From Undaria pinnatifida (Eukaryota; Sar; Phaeophyceae; Laminariales; Alariaceae), in the NCBI GenBank assembly GCA_012845835.1, contig JABAKD010000014.1, positions 5,739,396-5,803,395 on the forward strand: a stretch of DNA of 64,000 nt, given 5' to 3'. A program made the position numbers and the translations under genes. The notes beneath the pieces were generated by a model. The model was not told the origin of the DNA and searched no databases. It saw only the letters and a list, made by a program, of their open reading frames with translations. How positions within the stretch are numbered: position 1 is the stretch's first letter; each line of letters begins with the position of its first letter. Positions 48,201-54,138 of this stretch are shown piece after piece.

Positions 48201-49579
48201 GACAGAGGGGGGGGGGGGCAAAGGACCGAGGGAGGGAGGGAGGGGGGGGCAGGAGGGAGGTTTGGGGGGGGGGGGGTACTCATTTGTTGCTTGCCTTAGT
48301 TATTTGACCATTGACCACGCATCCCTTTCGAGACGGGGCACCGTTCCTACTCCTGGTAGAGACGCTTCCAACGTTTTGGGACTTTGTGCTTTTCTTTGAT
48401 CATACAGTACTTTTTTTTGTTAATATGTTACCTCCTTCCTCGCTAGCCGACTGTTGCCACCATCTGTCTCTTAGGATAGCGATCGTTTTCTCGCTACTAT
48501 CTAATGCACCAATCTTGTGCGTGCCACATCCATCTATATATTGGAAGGACAGAGGGTGGCAGGGAGGATTGGAGGGGGCAAGGGAGGGAAGGAAGGAGGG
48601 AGGGAGGGAGGGAGGGAGGGAGGGAGGGAGGGAGAGGAGGGAGTAGTGTTGAGGGGATGGAATGGGACGGAGTTGTGTTGGATTTCGCATCGAAAGTTTT
48701 GATACATCGAAACATGCTATATTTGATGTATCGCATCGAGTGCGTTTCGTCCTCCGGCCCGTGACATCCCCGTCATTTCTTCTGACGCTGTGTTGGATTT
48801 CGTGTCGAAAGTTTTGATACATCGAAACATGCTATATTCGATGTATCGTATCGAGCGCGTGTGTCCTCCGGCCCCTGACATCCTCGTCATCCCTTCCGAT
48901 GCTGTGTTGAATTTCGTATCGAAAGTTTTGATACATCGAAACATGCTATATTCGATGTATCGTATCGAGCGCGTTTTGTCCTCGGGCCCTTGACTTGACA
49001 CCCCCGTCACCCCTTCCGATGCTGTGTTGGATCTCGTATCGAAAGTTTTGATACATCGAAACATGCAATATTCGATATATCGTATCGAGCGCGCTTTGTC
49101 TTCCGCCCCCTGACATCCCTCTAATTTCTTGTGGTCCGGACAACTTCTTTCGACGTAACGACTGTATCGAAGTCGCGTCCATGTTGTACATCGCTTTTCT
49201 CGGTATCGTGTCGAACTCGATTCCAATAGCCAACGGATACAGCGGGCGCCGTTGTCAGGGAAGCACCGGGGACATGGTATGCCATACTAGATTCAGGCTT
49301 ATTTTTCCCGCGATAGAGTAATTTTTGCGAAAGAAACACTGCTCAAAATGTCGCTCGATGCCGTCACACCAAAGGTCCCCATCCCCCACTTCCTCCCCAT
49401 CTGCCTCCCTCCCTCCCTCCCTCCCTCCCTCCCTCCACCCCTCACTCCATCCTTCCCTTCCTCCTCCCGTGGCCCCCCCCAACGCCTCTTCGTGTGAATG
49501 AACAGCGGACGGGGGGCAAGCGGCGAAGCAAAGCACGCGAGGGGCGGCGACTACACGAGCTTGCTGCACGATTTCATAG
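26047..49579 (+). CDS. Membrane-anchored ubiquitin-fold protein (MUB/UBL3-like), four exons, 134 aa
   Basis: The coding sequence joins 26047-26209, 43685-43768, 47374-47457 and 49506-49579 (405 nt). Every intron is phase 1 with GT donors and AG acceptors. The product opens with an Ala/Gly-rich leader (1-16), followed by a beta-grasp fold. Strand 1 is [20 protein letters not shown], the helix [15 protein letters not shown] ends in the Trp-Pro typical of MUB/UBL3, strand 3 is [20 protein letters not shown], and the last strand is [12 protein letters not shown]. It ends in a flexible tail and ACCTIS. CTIS is a CAAX box (Ser at X favours farnesyl), and the Cys before it resembles the CC/CSC of the family. 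Known members (human UBL3, 117 aa; plant MUBs) are lipid-anchored, do not conjugate, bind E2 enzymes at the plasma membrane, and in animals sort cargo to small vesicles. Length and order fit. Introns total 23.1 kb, 98 percent of the gene. Confidence 0.85.
26330..26520. repeat. GGTACC-motif repeat (intron 1)
   Basis: Clustered palindromic words such as ACCAGGTACCTGGTAT occur at 26357-26381, with variants at 26455-26510. Similar words occur at 16745, 38110-38860, 40715-40745 and 61028. Confidence 0.6.
26521..27245. repeat. Interspersed repeats, A-rich tract and poly(G) run (intron 1)
   Basis: 'tacatccagcatgaccagtgccagtgctgatcgacgcctcctccgagagag' (26790-26840) belongs to the repeat at 10838 and 32148. 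'gaacgcgttgaatgcggggggcgaacgataagcaagccggcacaccaggctacgtgcgagg' (26913-26975) recurs at 33112-33175. Purine-rich sequence with G runs follows to 27080. Confidence 0.55.
27140..27475. repeat. Direct repeat pair (intron 1)
   Basis: 'gcagacgataacacccaaccgacgtcggggggcagcaaccacactgggttccgcatgca' (27140-27215) recurs as 'gcagatgacaccacccaaccggcgtcggggcagagcaccgagctgggttccgaatgcaa' (27372-27432). The pair lies next to a LINE remnant. Confidence 0.6.
27545..28345 (-). mobile_element. LINE C-terminal remnant, a second family (intron 1)
   Basis: On the minus strand from about 28335 the peptide [20 protein letters not shown] then [21 protein letters not shown] resembles the C-terminal region after the reverse transcriptase in many non-LTR elements (the 'LFAG.V.R..ERLPK.VMFGE' pattern). 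It shifts frame and carries stops further 3' (about 28110 onward), ending in a Gly/Gly-rich and then Arg/Lys-rich segment. It is not the poly(C) family: the peptide does not match 45259-46287. Inactive. Confidence 0.5.
28346..30904. other. Intron 1 sequence without a supported gene
   Basis: A 253-codon open frame (28867-29628) crosses it but is Ser/Leu/Cys/Phe-rich, contains poly-Pro from a C run (29104-29120) and 'cagacagacagacagacc', and has no recognisable domain. Near 30170 and 30365 'ggttggaggaggtggcgcaccctgtcgctctgcc' and 'ggttggaggagatggcgcgccatgttgccctgcg' are a diverged direct repeat. G and T runs occur at 28568 and 30601. Confidence 0.5.
30905..31140. repeat. 18-bp minisatellite in a GGCACTATAGAGGG element (intron 1)
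   Basis: About eleven units of 'gagggcacctgcattata' occur at 30940-31130, preceded by 'gccggcttttctgccggcacacaccggcactat'. The unit gives an artificial Glu-Gly-Thr-Cys-Ile-Ile peptide. The 'ggcactatagaggg' word also occurs at 35800 and 53475, so the array grew from the end of an interspersed element. Confidence 0.8.
31183..31274. mobile_element. TTAA-type MITE (family P), intron 1
   Basis: Starts 'tcaacgccttcacaactgtgggaaaccc' and ends 'ggattcggggctctaaaggggttata'. The interior is close to 35220-35311. Confidence 0.75.
31615..31735. repeat. Interspersed repeat, family H (intron 1)
   Basis: 'tcctcaatgaggacacacccggtaatacgcgcggtcggagtatcacacacagcttgcaaatatgagtttcgac…tctcacagctggagtgtattttt' is about 90 percent identical to 60410-60540. 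Weaker copies lie at 33690-33770 and 41925-42030. Confidence 0.75.
31842..32117. mobile_element. MITE-like element, family A, single module (intron 1)
   Basis: It runs GACGCGTGCTACGACAGAGG … ACCTCTATTGTAGCAGGCGTC with one copy of the inner module, in the inverse orientation to 15528. About 276 bp, this is probably close to the unamplified family length. Confidence 0.8.
32118..32786. other. Intron 1 sequence with element fragments
   Basis: 'aatatgcatcctgcacagccagtgtccgtg' (32142) belongs to the repeat at 26793. 'gggtttgagccactcgcacgagggactctgtacctc' (32293-32328) is a family G fragment. No gene is seen. Confidence 0.5.
32787..32992. repeat. 16-18 bp minisatellite (intron 1)
   Basis: About twelve units of 'ggggggtgttatccca' vary mainly in the length of the G run. 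G-run slippage is the visible mode of change. Confidence 0.85.
32993..34482. other. Intron 1 sequence with family G and H fragments
   Basis: 33004-33095 carries 'cgcaaaggaacagggggtcagtcgcacaagtgaccccgactcactgcctgaaaaggtcccgcagttgacccccctagagtcccatagcctt' (family G end). 33112-33175 repeats 26913-26975. 33690-33770 is family H. No supported exon. Confidence 0.5.
34483..34890. mobile_element. GGGTC/GACCC self-complementary element and partial second copy (intron 1)
   Basis: The first unit runs AGGGCTTTGCACGGGT … ATGGCCCGTGAAAAGTCCT (34483-34707), so its ends are inverted repeats. It holds a run of about eight GACCC pentamers at 34555-34600. A second, partial unit follows at 34725-34890. Confidence 0.7.
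35220..35311. mobile_element. TTAA-type MITE (family P), intron 1
   Basis: TTAACGCCTGTACAACTGGAAACC … GGGGCGCTAATATAGGGGTTAA. Both ends keep the TTAA. Confidence 0.85.
35448..35574. repeat. Three 20-bp palindromes at 53-54 bp spacing (intron 1)
   Basis: CTTGACGGACAGCCGTCAAG is near-perfect at 35448-35467 (last bases changed), exact at 35501-35520, and CTTGACGGACGGCCGTCAAG at 35555-35574. Between them 'aactccacac.ctaaaactagtatgataa.cccc' repeats. A half-site 'cttgacggg' follows at 35599. Confidence 0.85.
35660..36157. other. GGCACT-rich element fragment; otherwise no gene (intron 1)
   Basis: 35680-35815 has repeated 'ccggcact' and 'ggcattatagaggggtcac', related to 30905-31140 and 53335-53500. 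Confidence 0.5.
36158..36232. repeat. (TTG)n microsatellite, about 25 units (intron 1)
   Basis: Uninterrupted except for one CTG near the 3' end. The poly-Leu frame across it is an artefact. Confidence 0.95.
36460..36800. mobile_element. MITE-like element, family G, with an 18-19 bp terminal array (intron 1)
   Basis: It contains 'cagtggctcgaggtcactcgcgcgag', 'ttccttcgcagtcttgagactttcg', 'ggaatgattagctacgctgc' and 'gtcacccgtgcgactggctcgag'. It is the uninterrupted counterpart of 2430-3062. Four units of 'accgtcgtaacatcccccct' follow at 36709-36787. Confidence 0.75.
36855..37050. repeat. Interspersed repeat pair member (intron 1)
   Basis: 'ttgtgcacaaattggcttgcggaaagcgcgagag…ttgaaggcaagaaccgggggaaagggaagacacttgtgaccacggcttgtcc' recurs at 41235-41425 at about 88 percent identity in the same orientation, 4.4 kb downstream. 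Confidence 0.8.
37242..37327. mobile_element. TTAA-type MITE (family P), intron 1
   Basis: TTAACGCCTTTACATCTGGAAAC … GGGGCTCTAAAGGGTTTC. A second copy lies 20 bp downstream in the same orientation. Confidence 0.75.
37348..37432. mobile_element. TTAA-type MITE (family P), second of a tandem pair
   Basis: TTAATGCCTTCACTACTGGAAGGCC … GATTTGGCTCTAAAGGGGTTAA, 85 bp. The two copies differ enough to be separate insertions or an old duplication. Confidence 0.8.
37433..38109. other. No gene recognised; CACC-rich stretch (intron 1)
   Basis: A C run occurs at 37512-37526, and 'acccaccc'-type repeats at 37680-37830 give Pro/Thr/His frames that are low complexity. Confidence 0.5.
38110..38860. repeat. 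GGGTACCCGG-rich self-complementary region (intron 1)
   Basis: Dozens of near-palindromic GGGTACCCGG words occur in both halves, with a less structured middle (38335-38430 and 38520-38620). The layout echoes the GGGTC elements but uses a different core word. Confidence 0.65.
39020..40625. repeat. Degenerate minisatellite, about 20-bp unit, 1.6 kb (intron 1)
   Basis: 'gcgtcttgaagcgaagcgag' and variants run with irregular spacing across the whole stretch. Local bursts of pure 'gaagc' (39757-39778) and partial deletions show heavy drift. Confidence 0.85.
40840..41120. repeat. Local duplications with CATG/ACGT-rich words (intron 1)
   Basis: 'acgcagaccaaatta.a.caggtatactttgatctacacgcatgctagcac' is at 40845-40893 and again at 41071-41121. 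'tcacgtacacgcatatgataaatacgagtgtcatgtgtaccagcactcatgtttattgcgtcacac' is at 40928-40993 and again at 41454-41519. Confidence 0.75.
41235..41425. repeat. Interspersed repeat pair member (intron 1)
   Basis: Partner of 36855-37050. It has a roughly 20-bp deletion around 'cgatgaaaagtcgacgagcagtggg' relative to the partner. Confidence 0.8.
41426..42264. other. No gene recognised; family H copy (intron 1)
   Basis: 41925-42030 is family H (gcatgcaaaggtaagttttttcgac…tctcacagctgtagtgcc). The rest shows nothing that I can assign. Confidence 0.5.
42265..42880. mobile_element. GGGTC/GACCC self-complementary elements (intron 1)
   Basis: The first unit is AGGGCTTTTGACGGATC … GGATCATGACCCGTTGAAAGCCCT (42265-42477), with an inverted repeat of about 20 bp. 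A second, longer unit at 42478-42880 has left-half GGGTC and right-half GACCC words and ends 'ggatcatatcccgtgaaaaac'. Confidence 0.75.
42881..43103. other. C-rich intron sequence
   Basis: A C run occurs at 42979-42989 and T/G runs near 43080. No gene. Confidence 0.5.
43104..43375 (-). mobile_element. LINE 3' end, subfamily A, with poly(C) tail (intron 1)
   Basis: Minus-strand copy ending …CAAACAAATGAGTACACC followed by C (plus-strand G run 43107-43121). The body up to about 43375 matches 46010-46287, including 'ctaggagatagaggg.ggcc' and 'gaagaagaaaacgcaatatg'. Confidence 0.75.
43685..43768 (+). CDS. MUB/UBL3-like gene, exon 2
   Basis: 84 nt encoding [20 protein letters not shown] then LPDAKSLA with phase 1 at both ends. 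It sits behind a strong pyrimidine tract (ctgtctccgttttttccccccttcgcg, 43633-43667). The acceptor is gagcag|cgg and the donor is cttgcag|gtaagg. The acceptor is a NAGNAG pair (gag/cag): use of the upstream AG would add one Ala without changing frame. It encodes the third strand of the ubiquitin fold (R-L-I-x-x-G). Confidence 0.9.
43800..44015. repeat. (TCCC)n and TCTC tract (intron 2)
   Basis: C/T-only sequence with about eighteen TCCC units in two blocks (43842-43872 and 43886-43924), then CTCTCT to 44000. Confidence 0.9.
44016..44554. other. No gene recognised (intron 2)
   Basis: Mixed sequence; no array or familiar element. Confidence 0.5.
44555..44742. repeat. 21-22 bp minisatellite, about nine units (intron 2)
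   Basis: 'ggatgctttttngccaaaggc' is repeated. The T run varies from five to seven, and the unit gives an artificial Lys-His-Pro-Pro-Leu-Ala-Lys heptapeptide on the minus strand. Confidence 0.9.
44743..45235. other. No gene recognised (intron 2)
   Basis: 'ggctagatgtgatgtgcattgcagattcgtgcgg' (44831) recurs loosely as 'ggctagatatgataacacctgatgtgcgttacag' (44914). Otherwise featureless. Confidence 0.5.
45236..46308 (+). mobile_element. LINE 3' portion, subfamily A, longest copy, poly(C) on both sides (intron 2)
   Basis: About 1.03 kb encodes the C-terminal part of a non-LTR ORF2 in three frames. The segments are [10 protein letters not shown] (45307), [13 protein letters not shown]…[33 protein letters not shown] (45372-45600), [18 protein letters not shown] (45829), and a segment with [15 protein letters not shown] then [28 protein letters not shown] (46090-46170). 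The HxxxEC remnant fits the zinc-knuckle that often follows the reverse transcriptase. Frame changes near 45340, 45640 and 45940 and in-frame stops show that it is dead. The coding end is followed by GACTAAGGCAAGCAACAAATGAGTAC and a C tail (46288-46308). A 23-base C run (45236-45258) abuts the truncated 5' side. Confidence 0.8.
46309..46580. repeat. Minisatellite, about 80-90 bp units with poly(C) segment, block 1 (intron 2)
   Basis: Three units of 'cctcctcgaacgcctgggtctgatgggtcagctcttcctcggttctggtgt' are each followed by a C run of 10-18. The array restarts at 47144 after a LINE-B copy. Confidence 0.75.
46581..46934. other. No gene recognised (intron 2)
   Basis: 'ggttgtcctcggttgacaccgacgctgtaa' and 'ggttggcgttggttggcaacgacgctgtaaaa' (46570-46660) are a short direct duplication. 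Nothing else is identified. Confidence 0.5.
46935..47143 (+). mobile_element. LINE 3' end, subfamily B, with poly(C) tail (intron 2)
   Basis: It ends ACTGAGTAC plus 15 C (47129-47143). 'cggctcgccgaacacctcacggcgcttcg' and 'ctggttggtgaaaagccgacgtgcatcg' match 411-560 (inverted) and 904-1000. Confidence 0.75.
47144..47345. repeat. Minisatellite, about 80-90 bp units, block 2, abutting exon 3
   Basis: Units begin near 47150 and 47229, with a partial one near 47329: 'cctcgaacgcctgggtttaatgggttgtctgatcctcggttgttgccccc' and variants. The last, C/T-rich unit (47290-47345) supplies the pyrimidine tract in front of exon 3. Confidence 0.75.
47374..47457 (+). CDS. MUB/UBL3-like gene, exon 3
   Basis: 84 nt, phase 1 at both ends, encoding [20 protein letters not shown] then KDVRLPRS. 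The acceptor is gctttgaag|ag, an AAG rather than CAG but in frame, and it recreates the family's …L-x-E-C/S-R-V/L-P join. The donor is gatctg|gtgagg. Without splicing at this donor the frame stays open to a stop at 47538-47540 and adds 27 residues with a hydrophobic run. Confidence 0.85.
47458..48000. repeat. (GGAT)n microsatellite (intron 3)
   Basis: GGAT units fill about 47607-47703, with scattered relics to 47775. The rest up to 48000 is mixed, then G/A-rich. Confidence 0.9.
48001..48206 (-). mobile_element. LINE 3' end, subfamily A (intron 3)
   Basis: A minus-strand copy with its G-rich tail side at 47990-48002. The body matches 46010-46287 ('gtagagacacctccaacattt.ggcgctcaatacgcttcttccatat'). 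Confidence 0.7.
48263..48520 (-). mobile_element. LINE 3' end, subfamily A, with poly(C) tail (intron 3)
   Basis: It ends …GGCAAGCAACAAATGAGTACC on the minus strand, with tail G run 48263-48276. It lies head-to-tail behind the copy at 48001 in the same orientation. The body reaches 'ctcttaggatagcgatcgttttctcgctact'. Confidence 0.75.
48590..48645. repeat. (GGGA)n microsatellite (intron 3)
   Basis: About ten uninterrupted GGGA units. Confidence 0.9.
48670..49125. repeat. Four-unit tandem repeat, about 115-120 bp, each unit with a hairpin (intron 3)
   Basis: Units begin near 48676, 48790, 48904 and 49024. Each contains 'tttcgtatcgaaagttttgatacatcgaaacatgctatattcgatgtatcgtatcgag', in which 'gatacatcga' and 'tcgatgtatc' are complementary and would fold. 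The spacer (cctccggcccctgacatcctcgtc) is less conserved. Confidence 0.85.
49126..49505. other. 3' part of intron 3 with pyrimidine tract
   Basis: A (CCCT)n block (49404-49435) and C/T-rich sequence to 49488 lead to the acceptor gaatgaacag at 49505. Nothing else is recognised. Confidence 0.6.
49506..49579 (+). CDS. MUB/UBL3-like gene, exon 4 with CAAX box
   Basis: 74 nt after acceptor tgaacag|cggac. It completes the split Ala codon and encodes [20 protein letters not shown] then TIS and a TAG at 49577-49579. The C-terminus ACCTIS has the two adjacent Cys expected of a prenylated MUB/UBL3 (human UBL3 ends CCVIL). The frame is fixed by phase 1 from exon 3. Other frames here are G-rich low complexity. 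Polyadenylation signals are not evident in the G-rich sequence downstream. Confidence 0.85.
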
Positions 49580-50029
49580 CTCAACCGGCCGCCGCGGCAT
49601 CTCTCCTTATGCCGTGGGGGGTCGAGGAAGGCGGGGCGGGGGTGGGGGGGGGGGGGGGTCGAGGAGGGCGGCCGGGGGTTGGGGGGGGAAGAGGAGAAGC
49701 AAGAGGCAGAAACACCAATAGGAGTTCAGAAGCAGAGGGGGGGGAGGCCATCAAGAGGAACACGACGAGACGCCAACCCGTTGGAGGGATGCACCGCGTT
49801 GTTGATGGCAGGGGGGGGGAAGGGGGGGGGAGGGGGGAGGAGGGGGGGGGAGGGCGAACCATGCCTAGAACGGAGGAGGGAGGGTCTCGTAGCATCATGA
49901 CACGGAGGGTGAAGGCGCGGGGGGGGGGTATGGGTACGCCACGCTTTGCGCTCTTGTTAGCGGTTCTCTTGGTGCATTTTTGACGATTAGATGAGGGCTA
50001 GGGGATCGGGCGGGGGGGGGGCGAGGGGA

Positions 50030-50060
<31 letters not shown>

Positions 50061-50440
50061 GCGAGAGGGTAAGCGGGGGGACCGCGAGGGGGAAGGAAGG
50101 CTGTGGGCGCGTCCTAAATGGTAATGTTGTTCGGGCTGGAGTGATGATGCGGACGTGATAAGGCGTCATGGGAGGGTTTCCACCATCATTAGGAGGCGGT
50201 GGGTGCTGCTGCGGCGGTCTTGTTTGGCACAGCAGGAGAGGAGGTCGGGTGTGGGACGGGGCTTGGAGCTCTTGTGTGTTTTTTCCGCTCGCCGTCCTTG
50301 TTTGCTGGGAGTCACTCCTCCACCCACCCCCGCCGGCACCGCTAACAATTATGCTGCTGTTGCCAGCTGTAGTGCTGCAAGCAATGCTACTGTTTTGGTG
50401 GTAGTGGTGGTGGGTGGTGGTAGCTATGGTGATTGGTGGC
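49580..50440. repeat. G-rich tracts downstream of the MUB/UBL3-like gene
   Basis: Many G runs, the longest about 31 at 50030-50060 (one run begins after 'gagaggg'), with purine spacers. Gly/Arg-rich frames here are low complexity. 50150-50400 is mixed with no supported gene. Confidence 0.7.
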
Positions 50441-50850
50441 GATGGGTGGTGGTGTTGTGCTGCTGCTGCTGTTGCAACAGCAGCTGCTGCGACTGCTGCT
50501 ACAGCTGCGTCGACTGCTGCTTTTATTGCATCTGCAGCTGCTGCTACAGTTGTTTCTGCCGCTGCTGTTGCTGCCTCTACTGCTGCTGCTTCTACTGCTG
50601 CTGCTTCTGCTTCTGCTACTGCTTTTGCTGCTGCTGCCCTGCTTCTACCTCTGCTACACGGCTACCTTTTCAGACGCTAATGCTACTGATGCTGTTGCGA
50701 CGGCATCTTCTTCTGCTACCGCTACTGCTTCTGCGGTTGCAACAGCTTCTTCTTCTTCATCTTCTTCTGCTACCGCTACTGCTTCTGCTACTGCTTCTGC
50801 TACTGCGTCTGCTTCTGCTTCTGCTTCTGCTACTGCGGGCGAGTCGCTCT
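50441..50850. repeat. CTG/TCTGCT trinucleotide tract
   Basis: Imperfect CTG, TGC and TTCTGC triplets over about 400 bp. The Cys-, Leu- or Ala-rich readings are frame artefacts of the repeat. Confidence 0.85.
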
Positions 50851-52790
50851 GAGTTTAGCAGCATTGCTCTTTCCACGTTTCCTGTATTTTTGGGAGGGTG
50901 GGAGCGCTCTACACGGTGTCACCGCCGCCGCCGCGGTCAGTCGTTAGACCGATCGGGGGCAAGGCGCCGAGCTCGCGGACCTTGATTTTGTTTGTTTTGC
51001 GCGACCGCATCTTGTATATGCTACTTACTACACTATGGGCTAGGGGCTCTGGGCTAGGGCTTTAGCGACCCCCCTCCCCCCCCCACCCCCTCCCCGCCCC
51101 TCCTTCTCCATACCTTATCCCTCCCCCCCCCCCGCCTACGCCCCCCTACCGCCCTACCCCCTACCCCCCTTCCCCCTTTCCCCGGGTTTTCGTAGCGATA
51201 TCCCCGTAGTCTATAATTCCTGGATTGGCACTAGGGTTGGCTGGGGTAACAGGCAGAGGATCAGGTCAGGCAAGCAAGTAGGCAAGCGGTGGCCGTATTT
51301 TTTAGATTCATGGAAGGCGACTTGGAGTTGGAGGAGGAGGAGGGGAGGGGGGGGGAAGGACGAAGAGGACGCAGGGGGGGGAAGATCGAGAGGAAGGAGA
51401 TGGGAGAGGGGGAGGGTTCCTCGAAGCATACTTGATACACGGCGTGCGACGCTCACGTTTTTGTTTCGGGGGCTTTCCCCCCCCCCCATCCCCCCCCAAC
51501 GTGCGTTGTTGGTCATTGTGTCGGGCAGTCGGCCATGTTGACCCTCTCCGCTCTAGTTACAAGTAGCTTGTCCCCATTCACTCTACAGTAATAGCACGTG
51601 GTTTGCGCCCACGGTATGGGTGTTGTTCGAAAGAGATTTTAAGAGAGCGGGCCGAGGGGTTCCTGCCCCACACGCAGCTTTGGTGGGTGGTGTCTTTCGT
51701 GGTGACCTTGGTTCTTTTTTTTTTTTTTTTTTTTGCGGTCGAAGCTGACAGGCAAGGTGAGTTTTAAGCTAGATGCTGTCTGGAGGCGGCGCGTCGGCGT
51801 TGCCTGACTTTGCTCGAAGCCCCCCCCCCCCCTCCTCGACCCTCCTCTTCCCCCCTTCTTGGTTTGCCCTCTCCCCTTCTCGTTCCCTTCCTTTAACTCC
51901 CCTCGCCTCCACCGCCTCCCTGTTGTAGGAGGCTACACACAGTGGCGATCACTACGCCCTGCCCCCCCCCCCCCCTCCCCATCACTATATGGCGATAGTT
52001 GGTAGGTGGGCGGTTTTGGTATTTTAACGGCGTTTACGTATATTTCACGCTACTAAGATGGGTGTTAGTATCGGTTCAGAAGGTCGTGGACGCCTTGCCT
52101 GGTAGGGGGGCGCGATTGCGGGTGGGGGTGGGGTGGAGTGGGGGCGTAGAGGGAGCTCCGGAACTCGACCCTTCTTTTTTTTTTTCCCACCCCCCTGGAT
52201 CCGGATTCACAATGCTTTGAGCGAAACGCTGGGTATTTGGGCACACGCGATGCTCATGCAGGCGTTTTGCATGTGCACCTGCGCCCAGTTTTTTTGTTTT
52301 CTGGGAATTGGGGGGGGGGGGACGGGGGGGATGTTTGGTGAGGTGGAATAGGAGGAGATAGGTGGCGGGGGGGGGGGGGGGGGGGGGGGACTCGTGGGGA
52401 GTTGGGGGGGGGGGGGGTATACTGGCCCTTCTTGCCGTGCGGCTGTTCCGTTGTTCGCCTGCGCGCGTTTAGCCGCTGCAGGGGTCGTCGGCGCTTGTGT
52501 TACTGTCCCAAGGCTGGCGGGCGGCTTTGAAAATGCACCTCTATATTAAGTTATAATAGTAGCAGCTAGCTCGTAGAGAAAGATGTTTGCGGGCGCCAAA
52601 TGTCTTTCTTTTTCTAGGAACACGAAGAATTGCACACGGGAGTTCCGTGCGCAAAAGCGAATAGTTTTCGAGAGGGGGCTCGGGGTTGATTTTGAGGGTG
52701 ACTCAGAAGGCGCCGAGGCGGAAAAAGAATGGAGATGAACGTTACTGATTTTTTTTTCTTGGGCGGGCGGGTGGGTGGGTGGGTGGGTTG
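50851..52790. other. C-rich and G-rich tracts, no recognised gene
   Basis: C-rich sequence at 51068-51185 and 51820-51975, a T run at 51716-51734, and G runs at 52308-52335 and 52366-52420. No exon with paired sites or known element is visible. Confidence 0.5.
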
Positions 52791-53100
52791 ATGGAGGTGG
52801 GTGTTTTGGGGCAGTCGCCGGTTTTTGGGTTTTCTTTTATCTTCTCTCTTGTATTTCTGTTTTCTTATTTTTTTCGTCCGTGTGTGAATGTATTAAGTGT
52901 GTCTGTTTTTTTTTGTTTTCACTTTTTGTTTGGATTTGTTTTTGCGTTTGGGTTTTTTTTCCCCGTTATTTTTCCTCGTTTTTTTTTGTTTTTTTCGTGT
53001 TTCTTCGTTTCTTTTTTTTGGTTTTGTTATGCTTATTTGTTTTGTTTTGTTTTGTTTTCGTTTTCGTTTTTTCCTCCCTTAAACGAAACGTGTACTACTG
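52791..53100. repeat. T-rich tract
   Basis: About 300 bp of T/G/C with almost no A (ttttgtttttttcgtgtttcttcg…), ending in 'ttttgttttgttttgttttcg' slippage. Its Phe-rich frames are not genes. It could act as a long pyrimidine tract, but I find no convincing exon after it. Confidence 0.7.
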
Positions 53101-53504
53101 TACATGATGCGCCCTTCTTGTATTCTATGATATCACACCAGTCACGTGCATTCCGCGACGCTTATCACCGCGATACGCACGGGCGGCCTCGGGCATGCTA
53201 ACTTTCCTTTGGCCATGGTCCCGAATAATCCCTTAACAGCCCGCCTTCGGGTAATTATTTTACTTTTCGTCCTGCCCTTGACCTGCCGCGCGCATTTTTC
53301 TTACTGTGGTACAGTAAGGGTCTCCCTTCTTAGGTGCCGGTATGTCCCAGCCAACAATACCGGCATTATACAGGACACTGGGGCACTATTGTGTATAGTA
53401 CCGAGGGTACTAAGATAGCGGGTCCCAGTTGCGACACAGGCACTATACCGTTACTATGCACTATTCAGCAGGCACTATAGAGGGAGACCCCCAATCACTG
53501 ACAG
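53101..53504. repeat. GGCACT/CCGGCATTAT element fragment
   Basis: 53330-53500 has 'ggtgccggtatgtccc', 'ccggcattatacagg', and ends 'ggcactatagagggagaccc', the same end words as at 31120-31140 and 35795-35812. 53101-53330 shows nothing assignable. Confidence 0.55.
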
Positions 53505-53965
53505 CAGGAACTACTGTGTTGTATGGCAGTAGAAGCTACTGTTGTATTGCAGTAGGAGCTACTGTTCTCGTATGGCAGTAGTAACTAAACTGTTGTACAT
53601 GTGAGGAGGAACTACTGTTGCATGGCAATAGGAGCTATTTTTGTGACAGTAGGAACTACAGTGTATGATAACTTGATCTACTGTGACATTATAGTATGAA
53701 CTGTTGTGAAGCGTTGGTCGGAGGTACTTACTGCTGTGTCATGACAGTATAAGCTGAGTGGTATGATGGTATGAGCTACTGGTGACAGGATAGTTGGAGC
53801 TACTGGTTTGTGGTACGACAACAGGAGCTACTTTTGTAGAATGGTACTTTAGTAGAAGCTACTGGTGCAGTAGGTGCTACGGTTGTTTGGACGGTAGGAT
53901 GTACCGCTGTACCGTATGGCATTAGTAGAAGGTGACTACGTACAAGTACAACAGTTTCTACCATA
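53505..53965. repeat. Degenerate minisatellite, about 28-bp unit
   Basis: Variants of 'gtatggcagtaggagctactgttg' recur roughly 16 times with irregular spacing. Confidence 0.8.
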
Positions 53966-54138
53966 AGCAGCAATTACGTCGCTCGCGAGCGCTGTGTAGA
54001 CCTTGGCCTAGCATTGACAAACTTGCTGAAATAATCTACTTGGCTTTATTCCCTATCCCTACTAACTCCAACCGCCTGAAAAGTGTCTCGGACTGAAAAT
54101 GCTTTTCCACAAGTTTAGACGATGTTGTTTTTTTTGCG

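Noticed and set aside
50155-50985. Cys/Leu/Ala-rich 276-codon protein
   Set aside because: The frame is open because of a CTG/TCTGCT repeat. Parallel frames are equally open and no domain is visible.
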